Of a DNA stretch of 64,000 nt, positions 8,476 to 16,765 are shown one piece after another (within the stretch, counting starts at the first letter, position 1; every line of letters starts with the position of its first letter). The DNA comes from Bradyrhizobium jicamae (GTDB lineage: Bacteria > Pseudomonadota > Alphaproteobacteria > Rhizobiales > Xanthobacteraceae). The stretch covers positions 54,952 to 118,951 of the forward strand of contig NZ_JAFCJX010000026.1 of NCBI RefSeq assembly GCF_018130695.1, written 5' to 3'. The notes below the pieces were generated by a model. It saw nothing but the letters and a program-made list of their open reading frames with translations. It did no database searches and was not told where the DNA came from. A program made the translations under genes and the position numbers.

Positions 8476-9291
8476 ATGTCGCATAGAACCTTTCTCTGGC
8501 TCTGCCTGCTGCCGCTCGCGGTGGTGACGATGGCGTTTTTCCTGCTGCCGATGGCAAGGCTGGTGATTGTCGGCGCCGAGGGCCCGCAGGGGATCGCTGG
8601 CTATCTCGCGATCCTGGCCGAGCCGCGTTATCGAGCGACCCTGATCAACACGGTGCTGCTGGCCGCCGCGACCACGATCGTCACGCTGATCGTGGCAACG
8701 ATCGCCGGAATGTTCCTGCAGCGACATCGTTTCCCGGGCCGCTCGGTCCTGATCGCGATGCTGACGTTTCCCTTGGCCTTTCCGGGCGTCGTCGTCGGCT
8801 TCATGATCATTCTCCTGGCCGGCCGGCAAGGCCTGATCGGAGACGTCTCTAACCGCGTATTCGGCGAGAAGATCGTGTTCGCCTATTCGATCTACGGTCT
8901 ATTCCTCGGCTATCTCTATTTCTCGATCCCGCGTGTGATCCTCACCATCATGGCGGCGGTGCAGAAGCTCGACGTGGGCCTGGAGGAGGCTGCGCGCTCG
9001 CTCGGCGCCAGCCCGTGGGCGGTGCAGCGCGACGTCGTGCTGCCGGCCCTGGCACCGGCCTTCGTCGCGTCGGGAGCGATCGCGTTTGCGACGGCCATGG
9101 GCGCGTTCGGAACCGCATTCACGCTGGCGACGAACATCGATGTGCTGCCAATGCTGATCTACACCGAGTTCACGTTGGCCGCGAACTTCGCGACGTCGGC
9201 GGCACTGTCGGTGGGACTCGGCTTGATCACCTGGTTGATCCTGGCGCTGGCCCGCTCGTTCAGCGGCGGCGCGGTCGCGGCCGCCGGGTGA
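8476..9291 (+). CDS. ABC transporter permease (PotB/CysT-type)
   Basis: A 271-residue inner-membrane permease with several hydrophobic segments and the cytoplasmic EAA loop EEAARSLGASPWAVQRDVVLPALAP, which docks to the ATPase (two thirds along the chain). It is the first of two permeases. The next permease begins 4 bp after the stop, indicating an operon. Length and loop fit the binding-protein-dependent transport family used for polyamines, thiamine, iron and phosphonates. Confidence 0.88.
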   Translation: MSHRTFLWLCLLPLAVVTMAFFLLPMARLVIVGAEGPQGIAGYLAILAEPRYRATLINTVLLAAATTIVTLIVATIAGMFLQRHRFPGRSVLIAMLTFPLAFPGVVVGFMIILLAGRQGLIGDVSNRVFGEKIVFAYSIYGLFLGYLYFSIPRVILTIMAAVQKLDVGLEEAARSLGASPWAVQRDVVLPALAPAFVASGAIAFATAMGAFGTAFTLATNIDVLPMLIYTEFTLAANFATSAALSVGLGLITWLILALARSFSGGAVAAAG

Positions 9292-9295
9292 GCAC

Positions 9296-10081
9296 ATGCG
9301 CGATCGCCTGATCTTCGCCAGTCAGTTCATCTTCACGCTGCTCGTCGCCGCATTCCTCGTCGTGCCGGCGATCCTGTCGATCTCTGCCGGCGTCACCGTG
9401 AACTATTTTCGCGGGATCCAGTCCGGTGTGACCCTGCAATGGGTGGCGCAGGTCTGGGAGCTCTATGCCGGCACCATCCTGTTGTCATTTTTGATTGCCT
9501 TCGCGACGCTTGCGGTCACGCTGATTGCCGGCGTTCCGGCCGCCTACGCGCTCCATGTCAGGGGCGGGCGGCTCGCTCGCGTGGTGGAGGAGATCATCAC
9601 GCTACCATTGGCCATTCCGGGTCTCGCGATAGCACTCGCGCTGCTGCTGGCCTATGGCGGCTTTGGAGATTTCCGTCGCTCCTGGCTCTTCATTCTGGTT
9701 GGCCACGTGATCTTCACCATGCCGTTCATGGTGCGATCGGTTATGGCTGTCTTCGCGACCGTCGATATCAAGACGCTCGACGAAGGTGCAGCGTCGCTCG
9801 GTGCGACGCCATGGCGGCGTTTCCTTGACGTCATCGTGCCGAATGCCGTTCCGGGAATCCTCGCCGGCGCCCTCATGGTCGTCACGCTGTCGCTCGGCGA
9901 ATTCAATCTGACCTGGATGCTGCACACGCCGCTCACCAAAACGCTGCCGATCGGGCTCGCTGACAGCTATGCCTCGATGCGCCTCGAAGTGGCGTCCGCC
10001 TATACTCTGATCTTCTTCGTGATGATCATTCCGCTCCTGGTCGCGATGCAGTTGCTGGCCGACAAGGAGCAGAGGCGATGA
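9296..10081 (+). CDS. ABC transporter permease (PotC-type)
   Basis: The second 261-residue permease of the importer, hydrophobic throughout. The EAA-type loop reads DEGAASLGATPWRRFLDVIVPNAVPG. The start lies 4 bp after the first permease, and its stop overlaps the ATPase start (ATGA), so the genes are co-translated. It is expected to form a heterodimeric channel with the 8476 product. Confidence 0.88.
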   Translation: MRDRLIFASQFIFTLLVAAFLVVPAILSISAGVTVNYFRGIQSGVTLQWVAQVWELYAGTILLSFLIAFATLAVTLIAGVPAAYALHVRGGRLARVVEEIITLPLAIPGLAIALALLLAYGGFGDFRRSWLFILVGHVIFTMPFMVRSVMAVFATVDIKTLDEGAASLGATPWRRFLDVIVPNAVPGILAGALMVVTLSLGEFNLTWMLHTPLTKTLPIGLADSYASMRLEVASAYTLIFFVMIIPLLVAMQLLADKEQRR

Positions 10082-11136
10082 GTGCGGTGGGACACGGCGC
10101 GGCCGTCCGGATCAAGGCGTGCGGCAAGACATTTGCCGACGGTACCCGCGCGCTCGATCCCGCCACGCTCGACATCGCGCGTGGCGAGACGCTGGTGCTG
10201 CTTGGGCCGTCCGGCTGCGGCAAGACGACGATGCTGCGGATCATCGCCGGTCTCGAATTGCCCGATGCCGGTGGCAAGGTGCTGTTCGACGGCAAGGACA
10301 TGACGTCGGTGCCGATCGAGCGTCGCAATGTCGGAATGGTGTTCCAGTCCTACGCGCTGTTTCCCAACATGACGGTGGCCGACAACATCGGCTATGGGCT
10401 GAAGATCCGCGGCGTGCCGAAGGCTGAACGGGCTGCGTGCGTCGCCGAGCTTGTGGCGCTCACCAACATCACCGGCTTGGAAAATCGCCGGATCGAGCAG
10501 TTATCCGGCGGTCAGCGCCAGCGCGTGGCTTTGGCGCGGGCGGTTGCCATCCGTCCCGGCATCCTGCTGCTCGACGAACCTCTGACCGCGCTCGATGCGG
10601 CCTTGCGCGACCGGCTGCGGGGTGAGCTCAACCGCTTGCTGCGTGCGCTTGGCATCACGACGATCTACGTAACGCATGATCAAGCCGAAGCGATGGAACT
10701 CGGCGACCGCATCGTGGTCATGAGGAAAGGGGCGATTGCCCAGATCGGGACACCGCGCGAGGTTTACTTCACCCCGCAAAATCGGTTCGTCGCAGAATTC
10801 ATCGGGGCCGCGAACATCATCGAAGCGCCGCTGCAGAATGGTTCGCTGGTCATGCCAGGCGGTCAGTTGCGAATTGGCGACGACGTGACGATGCCGGCCA
10901 CCATTGCCATGATCCGTCCCGAGACAATCCAGGTGGTCGACGCAGGGCAAGGATCGCTTTCCGGGCTCGTCGACAGCGTCAGCTTCACTGGCGACCGGCA
11001 GCGATTGGTGGTAAGCGGCGCTTCAAGCAGGCCGCTTAATGTGGATGCGTCCAATGCAATCCGGGTGAAGGCCGGCGATCGGGTCGGACTGTCGATTGCG
11101 CCGGAGGCCGTGCGTCTGCTGCCGCTTGAAAGCTGA
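10078..11136 (+). CDS. ABC transporter ATP-binding protein with TOBE domain
   Basis: A 352-residue ATPase. Walker A is GPSGCGKTT (near residue 45), signature LSGGQRQRVALARA, Walker B ILLLDEPLTALDAAL, switch histidine YVTHDQAEAM. The C-terminal ~110 residues form a TOBE-type regulatory/substrate-sensing domain (AEFIGAANIIE onward, with IRPETIQVV). It overlaps the upstream permease by 4 bp and lies 8 bp before the phosphodiesterase gene. Length is as expected for the PotA/UgpC/FbpC group. It powers the 7433-9296 importer. Confidence 0.9.
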   Translation: MSAVGHGAAVRIKACGKTFADGTRALDPATLDIARGETLVLLGPSGCGKTTMLRIIAGLELPDAGGKVLFDGKDMTSVPIERRNVGMVFQSYALFPNMTVADNIGYGLKIRGVPKAERAACVAELVALTNITGLENRRIEQLSGGQRQRVALARAVAIRPGILLLDEPLTALDAALRDRLRGELNRLLRALGITTIYVTHDQAEAMELGDRIVVMRKGAIAQIGTPREVYFTPQNRFVAEFIGAANIIEAPLQNGSLVMPGGQLRIGDDVTMPATIAMIRPETIQVVDAGQGSLSGLVDSVSFTGDRQRLVVSGASSRPLNVDASNAIRVKAGDRVGLSIAPEAVRLLPLES

Positions 11137-11144
11137 GAAATCCG

Positions 11145-11984
11145 ATGTCGACGAAGCCCGTTCTGATCGCGCAGATCTCCGACCTGCACATCAAGCCGCC
11201 AGGTACGCTCGCTTATGGTCGTGTCGACACGGCCAAGGCGCTCGAGCGATGCGTCGCGGCGCTGAATGCGCTGCAGCCCGCGCCCGACTTTGTGGTGATC
11301 TCCGGCGACCTTGTCGATACACCGAGCGCGGAAGAATACGTCTACCTTAAGAGCCTGCTCGCACCGCTGAAGCTTCCATTCGCGGGTGTTCCTGGCAACC
11401 ACGATTCGCGCGACTTGATGCGGGCGGCGTTTCCGAGCTTTTCCTATAGCCAGGCCTCCGGCCCGCTCGATCAAAAGATCGAGGTTGGCGGCCTCGATCT
11501 GCTGCTGCTCGATTCCAGCGTCCCCGGGAAGCCGCACGGCACGCTCGAAGCATCGACGTTGCACTGGCTCGACAAGACGCTGGCTGCTTCCTCGGGGCGG
11601 CCGGCGTTGCTGTTCCTCCACCATCCGCCTTTCAAGGGCGGGATCTGGCACATGGACGCGCAGGATCTCTTCAACGCCGATGCACTGGCGGAGATCGTCA
11701 GGTGCCATTCGCGTATCCGGCTGATCGGCTGCGGTCACGTCCATCGCGCGATGCTGACCGTGTTTGCCGGTGTTCCCACCACGATCTGCCCGGCACCCAA
11801 CCACGCGGTCGATCTTGATCTTGGCAAGCTGCGGGTCCCGTCATTCAAGGTCGAGCCGCCGGCATTTCACCTTCATACCTGGTTTCCGGACGATGGGGGC
11901 GGGCACCTGGTCACTCATCAGGTCCCTATCGGTGAATTCGACGGACCCCATCCCTTCTTTGGCTCGGACGGCAAACTGCTCTGA
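11145..11984 (+). CDS. Metallophosphodiesterase (GpdQ/CpdA-like, class III PDE family)
   Basis: A 279-residue cytoplasmic binuclear metal phosphodiesterase. All five family blocks are visible: D-x-H (ISDLHIKPPG), GD (VISGDLVDTP), GNH-D (VPGNHDSRD), H (FLHHPPF) and GHxH (GCGHVHR). The segment YGRVDTAKALERCVAALNAL resembles the N-terminus of the glycerophosphodiesterase GpdQ more than that of cAMP phosphodiesterases. It sits 8 bp after the ATPase as the last gene of an ABC import operon, so it may hydrolyse imported glycerophosphodiesters or similar compounds. The alternative, cAMP hydrolysis, cannot be excluded, and a Crp-family regulator lies 1.4 kb downstream. Confidence 0.85.
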   Translation: MSTKPVLIAQISDLHIKPPGTLAYGRVDTAKALERCVAALNALQPAPDFVVISGDLVDTPSAEEYVYLKSLLAPLKLPFAGVPGNHDSRDLMRAAFPSFSYSQASGPLDQKIEVGGLDLLLLDSSVPGKPHGTLEASTLHWLDKTLAASSGRPALLFLHHPPFKGGIWHMDAQDLFNADALAEIVRCHSRIRLIGCGHVHRAMLTVFAGVPTTICPAPNHAVDLDLGKLRVPSFKVEPPAFHLHTWFPDDGGGHLVTHQVPIGEFDGPHPFFGSDGKLL

Positions 11985-12074
11985 CGCGAGCCGCGTTGCC
12001 AAGTCCGACAATCCAGCGCAAACTTTCCGCAACCGGCAGAACAGAACCAAGAGCCGGCTTTGGGGGAGGGAAAG

Positions 12075-13043
12075 ATGCGCCCGCTACGGTTGCTCGTTCC
12101 AGCGCTCGCGTTGCTCGCCGTTTCACAAGCTGCGGCGCAAAACTCCTATCCCGATCGCCCGATCAAGATGATCGTTCCGCTCGCGGCAGCAAGCGCAGTG
12201 GACGTGGCGGCGCGCATCGTCACCCAAAAGATGGCCGACAATATGGGCCAGCAATTCGTGATCTTGAATCAGCCCGGCGCATCCGGGTTGATCGGGGCCG
12301 AACAGGTCGCGCGCGCCGAGCCGGACGGCTATACGATCGGCGGCTTCAACGACAGCATCATGACCATGGTGCCCAATCTACAGTCCAAGATGCGCTGGGA
12401 TACGCTGAAGGATTTTGAGCCGGTTTCGCTGGTTGCAACCGTCGAGTGGGGCTTGATCGCCAGCACCACGACCAGCTTCAAGTCCGCGGCCGATCTGATC
12501 GCTGCGGCCAAGGCAGCACCGGGGAAGATCGACTACGCGTCGGGCGGTCCCGGCAGCCCGCAACATCTGGCGATGGCGATGTTCGCATCGGCGGCCGGTA
12601 TCACGCTGACGCACGTGCCTTACAAGGGCGCGACGCAGGCCGCGACCGACGTGGCGGCGGGACAGGTTCCGGTCGGCTTCCAGGGATTGGGGACGGTCGC
12701 CGCACTGGTCCGCGGCGGTCAGCTTCGGCTGATCGGCGTCACCACCGAGCGTCGCCTGGCGCAATTTCCTGATGTGCCGACAGTATCCGAATCCGGGTTG
12801 CCGGGCTTCCTGTTCAACTCCTGGTTTGCCATCGTCGCGCCGACAGGGACGCCGCGAGAAATCGTCGCAAGGCTCAATGCTGAGGTGGTCAAGGCCGTCG
12901 GTGATGCCGAGGTGCGCCGTAAGCTCGACGAGCTCGGATTTGCGGTGCGCGCCAGTTCGTCCGACGAGCTGCGGACGCTCACGCGGGAGCAACTCGCGAA
13001 ATATGCGCGCCTCATCAAGGAAATGGGGATTGCGAGCGAGTGA
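12075..13043 (+). CDS. TctC/Bug-family tripartite tricarboxylate transporter binding protein (orphan)
   Basis: A 322-residue exported solute-binding protein with signal peptide MRPLRLLVPALALLAVSQAAAQ and the family opening YPDRPIKMIVP. Later family blocks include DYASGGPGSPQHLAM and THVPYKGATQAATDV. ATG 12075 follows a GGGGGAGGG run; the open frame begins slightly earlier at TTG 12060 without support. No TctA or TctB lies next to it, so it is one of the many orphan Bug proteins that borrow membrane components or act as sensors. It is preceded by 90 bp of non-coding DNA and followed by 300 bp before a Crp-family gene. Confidence 0.88.
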   Translation: MRPLRLLVPALALLAVSQAAAQNSYPDRPIKMIVPLAAASAVDVAARIVTQKMADNMGQQFVILNQPGASGLIGAEQVARAEPDGYTIGGFNDSIMTMVPNLQSKMRWDTLKDFEPVSLVATVEWGLIASTTTSFKSAADLIAAAKAAPGKIDYASGGPGSPQHLAMAMFASAAGITLTHVPYKGATQAATDVAAGQVPVGFQGLGTVAALVRGGQLRLIGVTTERRLAQFPDVPTVSESGLPGFLFNSWFAIVAPTGTPREIVARLNAEVVKAVGDAEVRRKLDELGFAVRASSSDELRTLTREQLAKYARLIKEMGIASE

Positions 13044-13343
13044 GTGGCGGGAGAAAGTTCGCCGGCTTGGGATGATGAGCCAACGCCAACAGCTACTTTC
13101 CGTCTGACAAAATTGCCACGGGTGCGCGGGCTTCCGGCGGAATTGCGCCATGTTCTCAATCGAAAGTTTCCTAACTAAGCCATATTTATTTGAAATTGTG
13201 TGTATCGGTCTTGGCGGCAGCCTCGGCGCGCTTTATTGCTGCAGCGCCTTGGCGGGGCTATAGTCGGGGCAGCTTCATAGATTGATGGCTTTGCAGGCGC
13301 CGTGCATGCGACGCGCCCATGGTACGCAACATAGTTTGACTGG
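13044..13343. other. Non-coding gap upstream of the Crp/Fnr gene
   Basis: Three hundred bases without a credible gene. It includes an AT-rich stretch (about 13168-13200) that could hold promoter elements for the Crp-family gene. I see no convincing terminator, RNA or repeat. Confidence 0.4.
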
Positions 13344-14093
13344 ATGACGATGACCGGTGCGCCGATCGAAAGAACTGCCGGAGCGCCGACGTTTTCGGGC
13401 AGCAAGCTCTCGGTGCTGCGCAAGCATCCCTATTTTGCCGATCTGGAACCGGATGCATTCGATCAGCTGTGCCGCTACGCCAAGCACGTCACGCTGAAGC
13501 GGGGCACGACTCTGTTCTCCAAAGGCGACCCGGGGACCAACCTGATCGCGGTGATCTCGGGCACGATCAAGATCAGCATTTCCTCCCCCGATGGACGCAA
13601 TGCGATTCTCAACCTGATTGAGGCCGGCGAGATCTTCGGCGAAATCGCCTTGCTTGACGGGCAGCCGCGGTCGACCGATGCGATCGCCAATACCAATTGC
13701 GAGCTCTTCATCATCGACCGGCGCGAATTCATTCCTTTCGTGCGGAGCCAGCCAACGGTCGCGATGAAGCTCATCGAGCTGCTGTGCGCGCGGCTGCGCC
13801 GGACCAGTGATCAGGTCGAGCAGGTCATCCTGCAGAACCTGCCGGGACGGCTTGCCAGCGCGCTGCTGCGCCTCAGTGAGAAGCACAAGGCTTCGCCGCA
13901 GGGGCGGACCATCGCGATCACCCAGCAGGAGATCAGCGAAATGGTCGGCATGACCCGCGAGAGCATCAACAAGCAGCTCCGCGCATGGGCGACGCGCGGC
14001 TGGGTGCGGCTCGAGCACGGCGCCATTGTCGTGTTGAAGCCCGAAGCGTTGCAGGAACTGGTCGACGCCGGCTCGCACGACGACAGCGAATGA
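13344..14093 (+). CDS. Crp/Fnr-family transcriptional regulator
   Basis: A 249-residue regulator with an N-terminal cyclic-nucleotide-binding domain (about residues 25-145) and a C-terminal winged helix-turn-helix. The phosphate-binding-cassette region reads FGEIALLDGQPRSTDAIA, with the Arg-Ser pair that in E. coli CRP contacts cAMP phosphate. It lacks an N-terminal FNR-type cysteine cluster. The recognition helix TRESINKQLRAW keeps the Arg-Glu that in CRP reads TGTGA half-sites. Immediately downstream lies a perfect TGTGA-N6-TCACA site in front of the next gene. Known for the family: cAMP-type ligand and promoter activation. Inferred: it controls the small membrane gene next to it. Confidence 0.88.
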   Translation: MTMTGAPIERTAGAPTFSGSKLSVLRKHPYFADLEPDAFDQLCRYAKHVTLKRGTTLFSKGDPGTNLIAVISGTIKISISSPDGRNAILNLIEAGEIFGEIALLDGQPRSTDAIANTNCELFIIDRREFIPFVRSQPTVAMKLIELLCARLRRTSDQVEQVILQNLPGRLASALLRLSEKHKASPQGRTIAITQQEISEMVGMTRESINKQLRAWATRGWVRLEHGAIVVLKPEALQELVDAGSHDDSE

Positions 14094-14149
14094 TCGCGGG
14101 CCGGATTTGCCGGGCTCGAACCTCACAACCAAGTGATCGATATTAAGCC

Positions 14150-14165
14150 TGTGAAATCCTTCACA
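14150..14165. promoter_or_regulatory. CRP-type operator TGTGA-N6-TCACA
   Basis: TGTGA (14150-14154), six bases, then TCACA (14161-14165) is the exact core consensus of CRP sites, and symmetry extends one base inward on each side (TGTGAA/TTCACA). A -10-like GATAAG at 14185-14190 would place transcription start near 14197-14199, with the site centred about 40-41 bp upstream, the spacing of a class II CRP-activated promoter. It lies between a Crp-family gene and a small membrane protein gene. Confidence 0.6.
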
Positions 14166-14229
14166 TGGGCTCGTCGTGCGCTGCGATAAGTGACGCATCG
14201 GGGAGCACATCCGCAATGTGGAGGAATCC

Positions 14230-14481
14230 ATGCACGGCTCTTTCGACAAGGAACCGCAGGACGAGCAGAGCAACTATCAGAGCTTCAGCATCAAGCTGAT
14301 CGCGCTGCCCATGCTCGTCATCATTGCGCTGATTGGACTGCTGGTCAGTCGCCCCGCCGCCATCAAGTGGATCTCGGATGCCGCTCAGGCGGAATTCGTC
14401 GGGACGGATTTCGTGCCCGAGGTTGCGCCGACGCAGTTCGCGCAGCCGAGCAACGCGATGCGGACAGTGCGCACCCACTGA
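14230..14481 (+). CDS. Small single-pass membrane protein, unknown function
   Basis: An 83-residue protein not recognised as any characterised family. The N-terminal ~22 residues are hydrophilic and acidic, followed by one hydrophobic segment (LIALPMLVIIALIGLLVS, about residues 24-41), then a soluble ~40-residue tail ending in TVRTH. ATG 14230 follows GGAGGA directly upstream; GTG 14218 is an alternative. It lies just downstream of the Crp-family gene and its CRP-type site, so it is a candidate target of that regulator. It is convergent with the amidohydrolase gene at 14534. Confidence 0.65.
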   Translation: MHGSFDKEPQDEQSNYQSFSIKLIALPMLVIIALIGLLVSRPAAIKWISDAAQAEFVGTDFVPEVAPTQFAQPSNAMRTVRTH

Positions 14482-14533
14482 TCGACGAGAAAGTTGGCGT
14501 TACGCGCGATTGCGAGTCACGCCAACGCAGCGA

Positions 14534-15631
14534 TCACGCCGTCACGCCAATCAGCTTTGCCGCGGTGCGCCCGAGGATATTGACTTTCTCGTCGTCGCTG
14601 AGCGTTGTGCAGGCGAAGATGTGGTCGACCGGCTGCATTTGCCAGGGATAGGGATAGTCGCTGCCCAGTACGATCTGGCTCGCACCGACCTGGGCGACCA
14701 GATGACGAATCGCTTCCGGGGTGAAGATCAGAGAGTCGAAGTAGATCTGCTTGAGATATTCGGTCGGTGCCTTCTTCAGCTTGATATCGGGATTGCATCC
14801 CTTGGGGCCGACCAGGCAGGCATGGTCGGAGCGATCGGCATAGGATGCGAGGTAGCCGCCGCCATGGGCCGCGATCACCTTCAGTCCGGGAAAACGATCC
14901 AGCGTCCCCTCGAAGATCAGATGTGACAGGGCGATCGTGGTCTCCAGCGGGTTGGCGATCGTGTTGCCGAGCCAGCCATTGCCGGAGAGGCGCTTGTTCA
15001 GCTCGGGGATGCCCTGCGGATGAATGAACAGCGGCACGCCAAGCTCTTCGGCCTTGGCCCAGACGGGATGGAATTTGGGGTCGGAGAATTCGACACCATT
15101 GACGACGCCTCCGATCGCAGCGCCCTTTAACCCTTGCTTCCTGACGGCGGTCTCAAGCTCCTGGACCGCCAGATCCGGCGCCTGCAAGGTCAGCGATGCG
15201 AAGGCGGCAAACCGGTCCGGCTTCGAGGCGCAGAGCTCGGCGAGCTTTTCGTTCTGGATCTTGACGATCTGCCCGGCGAGGTCGCGCTCGCGGTCGTACC
15301 AGAACGGATTGATCGACAGCACCTCCATGTCGATCGCCTGTGAATCCATGACCGCAAGACGTTTGTCGATTTCAATGAAGGCTTCGGATGCGCCGTTCAC
15401 CGGCGGCAGCTGTAGTCGGGCGGCATCGGCGCCAAGCAGGGCTCCGGCTTCGCGGAATTGGCAGTGCGAGTGGATGTCGATCGTCTTGATGCGTTTGCCG
15501 CTGACGCTGACCGGAAGCGTCTGGCGCGGCTGTTGCGCGCTCGCGTGGTGGATCGAGCCGCAACCGCAGAAGACGATGCCGCTCGCTGCGGCGGCCGCGC
15601 CCGATTTCAGGAAATTCCGCCGTGTCTGCAT
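14534..15631 (-). CDS. Amidohydrolase-family protein (ACMSD-like), exported
   Basis: A 365-residue metal-dependent amidohydrolase of the aminocarboxymuconate-semialdehyde-decarboxylase group. It begins with a twin-arginine signal (MQTRRNFLKSGAAAAASG), unusual for this mostly cytoplasmic family, and a Cys-containing stretch (VFCGCG) after the hydrophobic core that could be a lipid-attachment site. Metal and active-site blocks are DIHSHC, FIHPQG, IAAHGGGY and LGSDYPYPW. It is the last gene of the GntR/TRAP/cyclase/TctC operon, 103 bp after the TctC gene. A decarboxylase or hydrolase acting on an aromatic-acid-derived compound in the periplasm is plausible; the substrate is unknown. Confidence 0.83.
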   Translation of the reverse strand: MQTRRNFLKSGAAAAASGIVFCGCGSIHHASAQQPRQTLPVSVSGKRIKTIDIHSHCQFREAGALLGADAARLQLPPVNGASEAFIEIDKRLAVMDSQAIDMEVLSINPFWYDRERDLAGQIVKIQNEKLAELCASKPDRFAAFASLTLQAPDLAVQELETAVRKQGLKGAAIGGVVNGVEFSDPKFHPVWAKAEELGVPLFIHPQGIPELNKRLSGNGWLGNTIANPLETTIALSHLIFEGTLDRFPGLKVIAAHGGGYLASYADRSDHACLVGPKGCNPDIKLKKAPTEYLKQIYFDSLIFTPEAIRHLVAQVGASQIVLGSDYPYPWQMQPVDHIFACTTLSDDEKVNILGRTAAKLIGVTA

Positions 15632-15734
15632 GACGATCGCCTCCCTGATTTTGTTTTATTGGGGCGACACCCTACGGATGCGGAAGCAGGCCAGCAAGAC
15701 CGTCAGCCATGTCCGTCGCGCAATCCTGATCGCA

Positions 15735-16736
15735 TCAGACCGGCTTGATGCCCGCCTTGGTGATCACGTCACGCCATTTCGGCACTTCCTCGTCGATCCG
15801 CCTCCGCATGCCGTCGGGCCCGTTGGCGAGAACCTCGAAGCCGTCATTGCGGAGTTGCTCGGCTATCTTCGGCGTCTTCAAGATCGCGAGCGATTTTGCG
15901 CTGAGCAGCTCGACGACGGGAGACGGTGTGTTCGCGGGCGCGAGAAAACCCTGGAAGGTGTCGGAGACGAAATCCTTGTAACCGAGCTCGACCATTGTTG
16001 GGACCTCGGGCAGGTCGAACCAGCGATGGGGTCCGGTGACGGCTAGCGCCTTCAAGGCACCAGACTCGATGTGCGGATGCGCCGGCGGCAGCGCCGCAAA
16101 GGCGACCTGGGTGGTGCCGCTCAGGATGGCCTGGATCGCGGGGCCGGCACCTGAGAAGGGCACGTGCGTGATCTCGACCTGGCCCACGATCTTGAATAGC
16201 TCGCCGGACAGATGCGGCGTCGTTCCGAGACCCGGACTCGCATAGTTCAGCTCGTTCGGATTGGCCTTGGTGCGCGCGATCAGGTCCGCGATCGAGTTCA
16301 CACCAAGCTTCGGATTGACGAGGATCACGTTCGGCGAGGTGCCAAGCTCGGCGATTGGCGCAAAACCCTTGTAGGGATCATAAGGAATCTTGGCGTAGAG
16401 GCCGGGGTTCACGACATAGGCGCTTGACGTGACCAGCAATGTGTAGCCGTCCGGTTCGGCATGCGCTGCGATGCCGATCCCGATATTGCCGCCGCCACCG
16501 GGACGGTTCTCGACCACGATGGTGCCGCCGAGCGCTTCGCCGAGATGTGTACCGAGGATGCGCGCCATGATGTCGGTCGGGCCCCCCGGTGCAAAGGGCA
16601 CGATCACCTTGATCGGGCGATCCGGATAACCTGCGGCTTGTGCGCGAGTTGCAAGACCCGTTGTCGCCATCGTGCCGATCAACGTGCCTCCGGCCTGCAG
16701 GAAGGTGCGGCGGGAAGGAAATTTGCGGCCAGTCAT
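15735..16736 (-). CDS. TctC/Bug-family solute-binding protein with Tat signal
   Basis: A 333-residue binding protein with the family opening YPDRPIKVIVPFAPGGPTD and blocks ELNYASPGLGTTPHLSGE and THVPFSGAGPAIQAI. Unlike most Bug proteins it begins with a twin-arginine signal (SRRTFLQAGGTLIG). ATG 16736 follows GGGAGA; the frame stays open to 17006, but that extension overlaps the cyclase gene and is not family-like. It lies in an operon that already encodes a TRAP binding protein, so two different solute-binding systems are co-expressed. No TctAB is nearby. Confidence 0.88.
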   Translation of the reverse strand: MTGRKFPSRRTFLQAGGTLIGTMATTGLATRAQAAGYPDRPIKVIVPFAPGGPTDIMARILGTHLGEALGGTIVVENRPGGGGNIGIGIAAHAEPDGYTLLVTSSAYVVNPGLYAKIPYDPYKGFAPIAELGTSPNVILVNPKLGVNSIADLIARTKANPNELNYASPGLGTTPHLSGELFKIVGQVEITHVPFSGAGPAIQAILSGTTQVAFAALPPAHPHIESGALKALAVTGPHRWFDLPEVPTMVELGYKDFVSDTFQGFLAPANTPSPVVELLSAKSLAILKTPKIAEQLRNDGFEVLANGPDGMRRRIDEEVPKWRDVITKAGIKPV

Positions 16737-16765
16737 CAAGAGTCTCCCGCTGTCCCGCGATTTGA

